A DNA stretch of 8,982 nucleotides. It comes from Rhodopirellula sp. GTDB lineage: Bacteria; Planctomycetota; Planctomycetia; Pirellulales; Pirellulaceae. The stretch is taken from contig PAUV01000103.1 of assembly GCA_002712845.1 (NCBI GenBank), forward strand, positions 4,958 to 13,939, read 5' to 3'. This document shows, in pieces, positions 1 to 5,786 of this stretch (the first letter of the stretch is position 1; each line of letters begins with the position of its first letter). The notes under the pieces are model-generated. The model did not search any database and was not told where the DNA came from. It saw only the letters and a list, made by a program, of their open reading frames with translations. Position numbers and translations under genes: made by a program.

Positions 1-388
1 AGCATTGGGTGGAGATACGGTGGTTATCGTTGACACACAAGCAGACTTATCTCCACAGCTCGTTGAGATTCCCCGGGGAACGACAGCAGATTCCCCTGCT
101 AAGTCCCTGCAGTCTGGTGCTGCCATCCAACTGTCGGAGGATCAAGTCGCGGAGGATCAGGCTGCTTCCGATGAACCGCAGTCAGCGGCCAGCAAAGCAG
201 CGGCCAGCAAAGCAGCGGCCAGCAAAGCAGCGGCCAGCAAAGCAGCGGCCACCGATGCAACGGCTGACAATGTTGGGTTGAACAAGCCGGTAGCTAATGG
301 ATGGAAGTCGGGGGGCGTGTTGATATTTGTTTTAGCTGGTGTGGGAATTGTGGCGATTTGGTTGGTTGGTCGGTCGCGCAAGGGGTGA
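1..388 (+). CDS. C-terminal fragment of an unrecognised tail-anchored membrane protein with AASKA repeats
   Basis: The reading frame is open from the left edge to a TGA at 386-388, so this is the C-terminal end (about 129 residues) of a gene starting outside the window. A TTG at position 5 could be read as a start, but nothing supports it. The visible part has an acidic, Ser/Ala/Gln-rich stretch, then about four AASKA pentapeptides (from a 15-bp tandem repeat), a short spacer, one hydrophobic helix of about 20 residues (GGVLIFVLAGVGIVAIWLVG) and the basic tail RSRKG. This layout fits a C-terminally anchored envelope protein, with the low-complexity repeat as a flexible stalk. I do not recognise a family. 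It converges on the methyltransferase with only 7 bp between the two stop codons and no obvious terminator between them. Confidence 0.7.
   Translation, partial: ALGGDTVVIVDTQADLSPQLVEIPRGTTADSPAKSLQSGAAIQLSEDQVAEDQAASDEPQSAASKAAASKAAASKAAASKAAATDATADNVGLNKPVANGWKSGGVLIFVLAGVGIVAIWLVGRSRKG
183..251 (+). repeat. 15-bp tandem repeat, four copies plus a partial fifth
   Basis: The unit CAGCGGCCAGCAAAG occurs four times without a mismatch (183-197, 198-212, 213-227, 228-242), followed by a 9-nt partial copy (243-251). The period is a multiple of three, so copy-number change keeps the frame and only adds or removes AASKA pentapeptides in the encoded protein. Perfect identity between the units suggests recent expansion by slippage. 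Confidence 0.95.
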
Positions 389-395
389 AATCGCT

Positions 396-1214
396 CTAGA
401 TTTTGGGTAACCAAAGTGTGGCGTCGGTGGTGCGTTGACCCTTTCTTTTTGCTTTCACCCGAACGTAGGGAGCGATGTAGCTGGCTCGATCAGCGAATGT
501 TCCTGCTTGAGCATCTTTTTGGGCGTGCATCGGTTCGCTTAGATCTTCGATGACAAATCCAGCCCGGCACATGCCACCAATGATTTCTTCCCAGCGATGC
601 AGGAACTCGACCGCACCAGATTCGCGTAATCGACGACTATTGGTGCTGGTTGAGGCGACAGCCGGGACGTGAGAGTCACGGTAATAGCGGTTTTGGATTT
701 GGTAGTTTCCATCGACGGGGTCTACAGTTGCTTGCAGGCTGGTCGGTTGCTTGTGTTGGCTGACGTAGATGCCTTCTGATCGCAGGACGCGTGCGACCTC
801 CAAGAAGACGGGTTGAATGTTGGGCAGGTAGCAGGTGCTGACGGGATGAATGACGATGTCGAACTCGCCATCTCGAAGCATGGAGAGCTGGTCCATGGAG
901 GTTTCGAAGAGACGAATCGAATAGCCCCTTTCTGCGGCTACACGGCGATCAAGTTCAAGCATGGCACCGCTGATATCGACGACGGTGACGTTGGCTCCCG
1001 CGGCTGCATAGAGCGAGCTTTGTCGCCCTCCGCCTGCCGCCAGACAGAGCAGATTACGGCCTTGGATTGACTCACCCAGCCAGCCGGCGGCATCGACTGT
1101 AGCCAGCGGGTCCCTGAGTTCTTCGTCCTTAGCAGGCCTGCAGAGGGGGGAGTCAGCTGCCGCCATGGCATCGTAGACTTGGCGATTTTGGCGAAGAATT
1201 TCACGTTGATCCAT
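396..1214 (-). CDS. Class I SAM-dependent methyltransferase
   Basis: This encodes 272 residues. The Rossmann-type SAM-binding core is visible: motif I is a strand followed by a glycine loop (LLCLAAGGGRQS, residues about 55-66), the acidic end of strand beta-2 is Asp80 in VTVVDIS, and a later strand, FDIVIHPVSTCYL (about 118-130), corresponds to motif IV. Then comes VARVLRSEGIYV (140-151), the usual helix-strand after motif IV. The C-terminal half is less typical and should carry the substrate site, so I cannot name the methyl acceptor. The start at 1214 gives a sensible N-terminus (MDQREILRQNRQVYDAMA), but no clear Shine-Dalgarno precedes it. It is divergent from the anti-sigma-like gene and convergent with the left-edge gene, so it is probably monocistronic. 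The SAM-methyltransferase call is firm; the substrate is unknown. Confidence 0.85.
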   Translation of the reverse strand: MDQREILRQNRQVYDAMAAADSPLCRPAKDEELRDPLATVDAAGWLGESIQGRNLLCLAAGGGRQSSLYAAAGANVTVVDISGAMLELDRRVAAERGYSIRLFETSMDQLSMLRDGEFDIVIHPVSTCYLPNIQPVFLEVARVLRSEGIYVSQHKQPTSLQATVDPVDGNYQIQNRYYRDSHVPAVASTSTNSRRLRESGAVEFLHRWEEIIGGMCRAGFVIEDLSEPMHAQKDAQAGTFADRASYIAPYVRVKAKRKGQRTTDATLWLPKI

Positions 1215-1279
1215 GCTGTGAATGATAATCAGTGGGAAAAATAGAGGCTTTTTAAGGCAGGAATTGGCATGGAATCACC

Positions 1280-1298
1280 CGTTTTGTGTACCAAAACG
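1280..1298. promoter_or_regulatory. Perfect 7-bp inverted repeat in the divergent intergenic region
   Basis: Arms CGTTTTG (1280-1286) and CAAAACG (1292-1298) flank a 5-nt centre, TGTAC. It lies between the divergent methyltransferase and anti-sigma-like genes and just upstream of the candidate ECF promoter. It could be an operator for a dimeric regulator. A run of six T's follows on the plus strand after CAGC, so a weak terminator is an alternative, but no plus-strand gene upstream would need one. Confidence 0.35.
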
Positions 1299-1317
1299 CA
1301 GCTTTTTTCCACTTTCG

Positions 1318-1344
1318 GGAACTTTGCGCGACCCCGTAGCATCT
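1318..1344 (+). promoter_or_regulatory. Candidate ECF-sigma promoter (GGAAC - 16 nt - GCATCT)
   Basis: GGAAC at 1318-1322, continuing as TTT, matches the -35 element typical of ECF sigma promoters. After 16 nt comes GCATCT at 1339-1344, a plausible -10 element. Transcription would begin near 1350, leaving a leader of about 115 nt before the ATG at 1467. It points at a gene that itself looks like an anti-sigma protein, which fits the common autoregulated ECF circuit. The call rests on motif and spacing only. Confidence 0.4.
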
Positions 1345-1387
1345 CAATCCCTGTCAGCTGTAACGGACGTGGCTGATTGTAGTTATT

Positions 1388-1462
1388 ATGCCTCGACTGT
1401 ACGTTTTGCGCAGTTGGGGTTCCACATGGAGCTTGCCCGAGAATCGCGGCGACACGGTTTAA
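1388..1462 (+). CDS. Possible 24-codon leader ORF upstream of the anti-sigma-like gene
   Basis: An ATG at 1388 opens a 24-codon frame (MPRLYVLRSWG... ending ...NRGDTV) that stops with TAA at 1460-1462, four bases before the ATG of the next gene. It would begin about 38 nt downstream of the predicted ECF transcription start. There is no Shine-Dalgarno and no recognisable family. It could be a chance frame, a translated leader, or a remnant of a lost gene. It is listed because the tight spacing to the downstream start would allow coupling. Confidence 0.15.
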   Translation: MPRLYVLRSWGSTWSLPENRGDTV

Positions 1463-1466
1463 CAAA

Positions 1467-2669
1467 ATGTCACTCCCACCAGCACTTATCGATCAATTGC
1501 TCACAGGCTACTTGGACGAAGTCCTTTCCGCCGACGAGCTCGCTCGTGTTGAGACGCTCTTGGAAACTGAGCCCTCGATTGCCCAGGAGTTGGCAAAGCT
1601 TCAAGAACTGAGATCGGCACTGAGAGCTGTTGCTTTAGCTGACAGCGATATTCGCTTGGATACTGGATTTGCCGAACGCGTGCTTGATGAAGCCGTTCTT
1701 CGAGCACGCTCCGAAGGCGTTTCTGGCGAGCATCCGCTGTTGCGAATCGATAACCAGCCGGTTGTTAATGCTACTGCGGCATCGGACTCATCGACGTGGC
1801 GAATTGCAGCGGTCATGGTTGGGTTAGCTGCGTCCATCGCGCTCGCCGTCTTTCTGCTGCGTTCAGAGGAAGAACGCGAGATTGGAGATTCAAATCCCCA
1901 GATCGCTCAGGTGAATCCAAATACGCCCGTGCCGGGCAATCCAGACGACATCAAACAGCAGCCTGGTCCTGCCAGTGCGATTGCATCAATGCCATCGGGT
2001 AACCCGGGCGTTGATCGCATGACCGAATCACCAGACGTCGAGAAGCCGATAGAAGACGGACTCCAGAGCCCTCAGGTAGATGAAAATTCAGTTGCAGCGA
2101 TGCCGGAATCAGGCACCAAGCCAAATGAGCTTTCGCCAAAGGCGGTTGGGGCAGAACCTGCTGAGCCTGCCGTTACGCTAGGGGCAATCTTGGTCGTCAA
2201 CGTTGAGCTGACCGATGAAGGCAGGGAACAGGACGTTTTCAGTGCCGCGATGATGCGGGCAGGTTTGAAGCCAAGCAGCCAGAAGAAAATTACGGAAGAA
2301 ATCGTAGGGGTAGTTGAAGATCCCTCCGTCCAGAAGCCTCAGGGGGCCGCAGTTGTGTACTTGCAAGCTCCAGCTAAAGATCTGGATCGGTTGTATCTTG
2401 GGCTGATTGCCGACCGAGTAGGCGTGAAATCGGTTGGAATGAGCCTCGCGATGAACGCCCCAGTGATGCGAGCAATCAACGCAGTGCGTCAAGATCCAAC
2501 GGCAGTGCGTCATGAGAGTTCATCGCTGCAACTGCTCAGCGATGATGACTCAATTGCCCAGCTGACAGACACGTTGCTTAACCTCGAATTCATGGGAATG
2601 AGGAACGGTGTCACCGTCCCAAGCACCGGTGGAGATCAGATGGCCGAAATCCTGCTGCTGGTCAAGTAA
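1467..2669 (+). CDS. Anti-sigma-factor-like single-span membrane protein
   Basis: This encodes 400 residues. Residues about 1-60 form a small charged helical region (LLTGYLDEVLSADELARVE...) resembling the cytoplasmic sigma-binding domain of anti-sigma factors, but without the His/Cys ligands of the zinc-binding (ZAS) type. One transmembrane helix lies at about 111-131 (WRIAAVMVGLAASIALAVFL). A Pro/Asn/Glu-rich linker (132-236) leads to a C-terminal domain (about 237-400) beginning LGAILVVNVELTDEG. With the N-terminus inside, that domain would be outside the cytoplasm. The architecture matches proteins usually encoded next to ECF sigma genes in planctomycetes, but no sigma gene is adjacent here: upstream is a divergent methyltransferase and downstream the converging BMC operon. 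No clear Shine-Dalgarno is seen. An alternative is a general envelope-stress sensor or membrane protein of unknown role. The anti-sigma assignment is from architecture, not a diagnostic motif. Confidence 0.6.
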   Translation: MSLPPALIDQLLTGYLDEVLSADELARVETLLETEPSIAQELAKLQELRSALRAVALADSDIRLDTGFAERVLDEAVLRARSEGVSGEHPLLRIDNQPVVNATAASDSSTWRIAAVMVGLAASIALAVFLLRSEEEREIGDSNPQIAQVNPNTPVPGNPDDIKQQPGPASAIASMPSGNPGVDRMTESPDVEKPIEDGLQSPQVDENSVAAMPESGTKPNELSPKAVGAEPAEPAVTLGAILVVNVELTDEGREQDVFSAAMMRAGLKPSSQKKITEEIVGVVEDPSVQKPQGAAVVYLQAPAKDLDRLYLGLIADRVGVKSVGMSLAMNAPVMRAINAVRQDPTAVRHESSSLQLLSDDDSIAQLTDTLLNLEFMGMRNGVTVPSTGGDQMAEILLLVK

Positions 2670-2850
2670 CTGGTTGGAGGCAGCACGCCACGGCCCGCGA
2701 ACGCCATATGTCGCCTCATAAGTTGGTGCCATGCAGATTACGAATTGGGATCACTGATTCTTTCTGCATTGCCTAGCAAGTTTCTGTTTCGTTGCGGCAT
2801 CCGCCTCAAGTGGGCTGAAGTGCGATCACAAACGAACCGAATCAAACGAA

Positions 2851-2879
2851 AAAGGCCGTGAATTCAATTCACGGCCTTT
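2851..2879 (-). terminator. Strong intrinsic terminator of the BMC operon
   Basis: Arms 2851-2864 (AAAGGCCGTGAATT) and 2866-2879 are perfectly complementary over 14 bp around a single central base (in practice a stem of about 13 bp with a 3-nt loop). Read on the minus strand, the stem is followed by TTTTTCGTTTG, a proper T-tract. It begins 36 nt after the dehydrogenase stop codon. On the plus strand only three T's follow, so it would act mainly on the BMC transcript and weakly, if at all, on the anti-sigma-like gene that reads towards it. Confidence 0.9.
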
Positions 2880-2915
2880 CGAGCGTTTTGGGTTGAGTTT
2901 TCTGCTGCGAATTAT

Positions 2916-3851
2916 TTAACCGACCCGCTTCAGGACGACATCAAGCGTTTTTCGCAGTGCCGCACCACTCGCTCTCATGCCTTGCATCTCTTTGGGCCAT
3001 AACTCAATTTCTTGACGGTCTAGCACACCTTGGCGGCCGATGACCGTTGGCACAGACAAGGCAACATCGCGGATGCCGTAGCATCCGGATTGCACGCTAC
3101 TGACTGGTAGCACTCGACGACGATCGAGTGCTATTGATTCAATCACATCTTGAATGGCGATACCAACGGCAAAGCCGGCGCCACCTTTGCGTTTGATGAC
3201 TTCCGCGCCGCTGCCACGAGTTCGGGTGAAGAGTTGGTTTGCTAGTCCGGGATTCCAGCCAGGTTGTTTATCAAGAGGTAGCCCAGCAATCGTTGCACTG
3301 CTCCAGATCGGTACCATTGATTCCCCGTGTTCTCCAAGAATCAATGCTTTGGTTTGAGTTGGGGGAGAGCCCATTTGCTCGGCGATCAGTGAGCAGAACC
3401 GGATCGTGTCCAACTGTGTTCCCAAGCCAATGACTTGATCGACGGGCAAACCCAATTTGTGGGCTGCTACATAAGTCAGAATATCAACGGGATTGCTGAC
3501 GACGACAACGATCGCAGCTGGCTTGGGGCCAGCTGCTTTGACGTCGTTAAGAATCTGGACGAAGAGGTCGGTGTTGCGATTAATCAGGTCAAGCCGTGAC
3601 TCATCTGGTTTGCGTCGCAATCCTGCCGTAATGCAGATCACATCACTGCTGGGGATGTGTTCGTATCCGCCGCCGCTGATGATCTGGTCAGCGACGCTGG
3701 GGCTGCCATGCTGCAGATCCAACGCTTGGCCCACGGCCAGTTCCTGATTGACATCCAACAACGCGATTTCGCGAGCGATTCCTCCGCATTGCAGGGCGAA
3801 GGCGGCACAGGAGCCGACAAGGCCACCGCCACCAATGATCGAAACTTTCAT
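2916..3851 (-). CDS. Lactate/malate dehydrogenase family NAD-dependent enzyme
   Basis: This encodes 311 residues, the usual family length. The NAD-binding glycine loop is at residues 7-13 (GGGGLVG), with Asp33 at the end of the second strand. The active-site pattern is complete: Arg86 (in RKPDESR), Asp148 and Arg151 (LDTIRF), and the catalytic His175 (GEHGES). The residue matching the specificity position 102 of LDH is Arg80, directly before Lys-Pro. Arg there is typical of malate dehydrogenase and Gln of lactate dehydrogenase, so malate or another charged 2-hydroxyacid is the first guess. The loop is nonetheless a hybrid, since ESRLDL is LDH-like. It is the last gene of the BMC operon, 72 nt after the aldolase. 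It has no obvious encapsulation helix, so it may act outside the shell, or enter without its own tag. In context it may recycle NADH from the aldehyde dehydrogenase or act on lactate. No clear Shine-Dalgarno precedes the ATG. Confidence 0.85.
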   Translation of the reverse strand: MKVSIIGGGGLVGSCAAFALQCGGIAREIALLDVNQELAVGQALDLQHGSPSVADQIISGGGYEHIPSSDVICITAGLRRKPDESRLDLINRNTDLFVQILNDVKAAGPKPAAIVVVVSNPVDILTYVAAHKLGLPVDQVIGLGTQLDTIRFCSLIAEQMGSPPTQTKALILGEHGESMVPIWSSATIAGLPLDKQPGWNPGLANQLFTRTRGSGAEVIKRKGGAGFAVGIAIQDVIESIALDRRRVLPVSSVQSGCYGIRDVALSVPTVIGRQGVLDRQEIELWPKEMQGMRASGAALRKTLDVVLKRVG

Positions 3852-3923
3852 GGATTATTGACTGTTGGGTTATATGATTTTTGAATGGTTTGAAAACAAA
3901 CTGATTGACTTGGTGCGGTGTGT

Positions 3924-4781
3924 TCAGCTTTTCTGCATCTGGCGGATCACCTCGTCAGTGATCGCTTTGACTAACGCTGCCTCATTACCGGCAGCGGCAG
4001 CAGCAGGAGCGGCAGGTGTTTTCACTGCAGGGGGAGCAGGAAAGGCGCGTCTTTCGACACCTGACTCAGCCCATGAATCTCGGAAAATGTCGTTGGCGCA
4101 GATGTCGCAGTCTTCGTAGTCAGACGTGTTTCGTGGGTCCTTGTAGCCCCACTGATCTTTCAGGTCGAGTAACTCCTGTGACTTCTGACCACTCAGGAAG
4201 GATACATTGCCTAGTTGTTTGGCCAGCATCAGCATCCGGCAATAAGAGTCAAGAATCTCTGTCCACCAGTAAGCCTGCTCCACTGTTTCGCCATAACTGA
4301 CGGTGCCGTGATTTGCGAGAATCATGATGTTCGTGCGGTGCACAAACGGGATGATTGTGTCGGCAAAATGCTGACCACCTGGAGTTTCGTATTTGGTGAT
4401 CGGAACATCGCCCAGGAAAACTTCAACTTCGGGAAGGATGCACTGCGGAATGGGTTCGCGTGCAATCGCGAAAGCTGTCGCGTGTGGTGGGTGACAGTGG
4501 ACGACGCTCTTGATGTCTTCTCGCTGCCGGTAGATTTCCAAGTGGAGTAGCGCCTCGCTTGATCGCTTTTTGCGACCCGAGATCTGCTTACCTGTCATAT
4601 CAATCAGTGCGATATCATCCGGTTTCAGGTAGCCCTTGCATTGAAGCGTTGGGGTGCAGAGTACTTCGTTTTCGCTGACACGAACAGTGATGTTGCCATC
4701 GTTTGCTGCAGCGAATTGACGATTGTAAATGCGACTGCCGATGTCGCACATGTCCTGTTTGATTTTGTGAAGATTTTGCAT
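3924..4781 (-). CDS. Class II (zinc) aldolase, fuculose/rhamnulose-1-phosphate type, with C-terminal encapsulation helix
   Basis: With the start at 4781 the protein has 285 residues. Class II aldolase/adducin features are present: a phosphate-binding region near ANDGNITVRV (residues 26-35), the catalytic acid Glu76 (SSEALLHLE), and zinc ligands His95 and His97 (VHCHPPH) and His158 (ANHGT), as in FucA. Expected reaction: L-fuculose-1-P or L-rhamnulose-1-P to DHAP and lactaldehyde. After the fold come a CDIC motif (Cys225, Cys228), then an Ala/Pro linker (about 248-264) and a terminal amphipathic helix (NEAALVKAITDEVIRQMQ), the classical layout of a BMC encapsulation peptide. An upstream in-frame ATG at 4826 would add 15 residues, but it lies inside a palindromic repeat. 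The ATG at 4781 has AGGA at 4790-4793 with an 8-nt spacer and gives the usual family N-terminus, so I prefer it. Confidence 0.9.
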   Translation of the reverse strand: MQNLHKIKQDMCDIGSRIYNRQFAAANDGNITVRVSENEVLCTPTLQCKGYLKPDDIALIDMTGKQISGRKKRSSEALLHLEIYRQREDIKSVVHCHPPHATAFAIAREPIPQCILPEVEVFLGDVPITKYETPGGQHFADTIIPFVHRTNIMILANHGTVSYGETVEQAYWWTEILDSYCRMLMLAKQLGNVSFLSGQKSQELLDLKDQWGYKDPRNTSDYEDCDICANDIFRDSWAESGVERRAFPAPPAVKTPAAPAAAAAGNEAALVKAITDEVIRQMQKS

Positions 4782-4789
4782 TGAGTTGA

Positions 4790-4793
4790 TCCT
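4790..4793 (-). promoter_or_regulatory. Ribosome binding site deciding the aldolase start
   Basis: AGGA on the minus strand lies 8 nt before the ATG at 4781. The alternative upstream ATG at 4826 falls inside the REP-like element. This site supports the shorter, 285-residue protein. Confidence 0.6.
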
Positions 4794-4800
4794 GGTGTTT

Positions 4801-4853
4801 GTAGGCTGGGCCAATTTGGCCAGCACGGTGGAATGCCGGATTGTCCGGCCTAC
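4801..4853. repeat. REP-like palindromic element between BMC-P3 and the aldolase
   Basis: The ends GTAGGC (4801-4806) and GCCTAC (4848-4853) are exact inverted repeats. Two hairpins lie between them: GGCCAA-T-TTGGCC (4809-4821) and GCCGGA-TTG-TCCGGC (4835-4849), the second overlapping the terminal arm by two bases. The element fills most of the 76-nt gap between the stop of BMC-P3 (4858) and the aldolase start (4781). The compact cruciform shape, non-coding position and GTAGGC/GCCTAC ends resemble dispersed REP-type repeats of bacterial genomes. In the mRNA it could stabilise or attenuate the downstream aldolase-dehydrogenase part. Confidence 0.65.
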
Positions 4854-4857
4854 GATT

Positions 4858-5139
4858 TCAATTTAATTCGATGTGATCCAGCAGGGCGACAATGGATGCG
4901 TCCAGCGGTTTGATGTCGGGTCGAAAAGGTTGTGCAGATTCGGGACCTTCAGCTAACGCCACCAAGTCACCAATGCCTGTACCGCACAAATCCCAGGCGA
5001 CGATCGTTTCGCCCCCTAGTGGCTCTTCATGAATCCGTTCCACTGTGTCGACTAATTCGACGCATCGCAGGTTTGCTGCCTTCATCAAAGGATGCGATCT
5101 GGACAGCGTGACTGTTCCGATCGTGCGTGCAATTTTCAT
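4858..5139 (-). CDS. BMC-P shell vertex protein (EutN/CcmL family), paralogue 3
   Basis: This encodes 93 residues with the small beta-barrel pattern of the EutN/CcmL family: an N-terminal strand MKIARTIGTVTLSRSHP, the middle segment LRCVELVD, the VAWDLCGTGIGDLVALAEG turn (the family's 'avD..GAG.Gd.Vlv..G' signature) and a C-terminal LDASIVALLDHIELN. Such proteins form pentamers that cap the vertices of the polyhedral shell. It is the most divergent of the three paralogues here: the usual K...G.kLL segment is replaced by PLMKAANLRCVEL. The start is firm. The ATG overlaps the stop of the preceding gene as ATGA (5136-5139), and GGAGAG lies at 5147-5152, 7 nt upstream, so translation is probably coupled. 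Confidence 0.85.
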   Translation of the reverse strand: MKIARTIGTVTLSRSHPLMKAANLRCVELVDTVERIHEEPLGGETIVAWDLCGTGIGDLVALAEGPESAQPFRPDIKPLDASIVALLDHIELN

Positions 5140-5786
5140 CGGTCAACTCTCCGTGTTTTGCTGATCTGTGCCACGGCGTTGACCACGGCACTGAAAGTGA
5201 GGCGTTGCATGTCGAGTACCCAGACGGTGGGTGTGATTTCGTCTGAGAAACGCTGTATGTCGTCGAATGATCCGATCATGACCGCCACTTCGTTATTTCT
5301 TGCACACTGAAAATGCACTTCTTTGGCAGGCGTTTCAGTGAGTACGATCTTGCCCGTTCCATTGGTGATGCCCCGAAATGCCAGTTGTTGTTTGACAGCG
5401 TGGGCACGCTCTGGTTGTGCATAATCGATGATTTCAATTTTCTGTTGATCTGGCTGCTGTCCCTCCGGCAGTTGGACAGTGCGTTGTATTTCAATATTTC
5501 GGCTGCGTGCGTCGTCGCGTGCTGAAGGAGTGATGATCGCAGTTGGTGATACAAAGATTTGAGAGGTCTGTTTGCTCAGTTCTTGAATCGTTCGGCTGGT
5601 GATGATCTTTTCAGTCAGGGCAGCAGAGGTCGTTTGTTTTTGAGTTGTCGAATTCGCTATTTGTGTTGTGTGTTTTGTGTCAGCAGCAGAGTCCAGTCGG
5701 GCAAGCACCTGCCGCACGATCTCCGCAATGTTGATCGACTCGTTTGCATTCGCCTGTTTGATTTGTCTATCCTGCTCCATCTTCAT
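5136..5786 (-). CDS. Unrecognised BMC-operon protein with N-terminal encapsulation-type helix
   Basis: From the preferred start at 5786 this is 216 residues. A longer version from 5813 (225 residues) would overlap BMC-P2 by 28 bp. I prefer 5786 because its ATG overlaps the BMC-P2 stop as TGATG, with GGGGA at 5797-5801, 10 nt upstream. Near the N-terminus, ESINIAEIVRQVLARLDS (about residues 16-33) is amphipathic and resembles the N-terminal helix of the aldehyde dehydrogenase (IRNVVAQVLAEVG). A polar Thr/Gln/Ser-rich linker follows. Then comes ITPSARDDARSRNIEI (about 86-101), loosely like the TPxAR segments of some BMC-associated proteins such as EutT. The remaining part (about 102-216) looks like an alpha/beta domain ending VWVLDMQRLTFSAVVNAVAQISK. 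No catalytic motif is evident. It sits between two vertex-protein genes and is translationally linked to both, suggesting a structural or assembly role. The function is unknown. Confidence 0.8.
   Translation of the reverse strand: MKMEQDRQIKQANANESINIAEIVRQVLARLDSAADTKHTTQIANSTTQKQTTSAALTEKIITSRTIQELSKQTSQIFVSPTAIITPSARDDARSRNIEIQRTVQLPEGQQPDQQKIEIIDYAQPERAHAVKQQLAFRGITNGTGKIVLTETPAKEVHFQCARNNEVAVMIGSFDDIQRFSDEITPTVWVLDMQRLTFSAVVNAVAQISKTRRVDR

Noticed and set aside
183..251. CRISPR array
   Set aside because: The units are 15 bp, contiguous, without spacers, and in frame within a coding region.
157..414. A minus-strand frame with an LLAAALLAAA pattern resembling a membrane helix
   Set aside because: The pattern is the antisense reading of the 15-bp repeat, and the plus-strand frame is the better candidate because it is open from the window edge and ends in a coherent helix and basic tail.
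1222..1611. A 129-codon plus-strand frame that might be the missing sigma factor
   Set aside because: The translation shows no sigma region 2 or 4 pattern, runs through the candidate promoter and overlaps the start of the anti-sigma-like gene in another frame.
3889..3902. Hairpin GTTTG-AAAA-CAAAC between aldolase and dehydrogenase
   Set aside because: The 5-bp AT-rich stem is too weak to call a terminator or regulatory element.
4782..4826. Upstream start for the aldolase adding 15 residues
   Set aside because: The ATG falls inside the palindromic element, the extra residues do not look like the family, and a ribosome site precedes the ATG at 4781.
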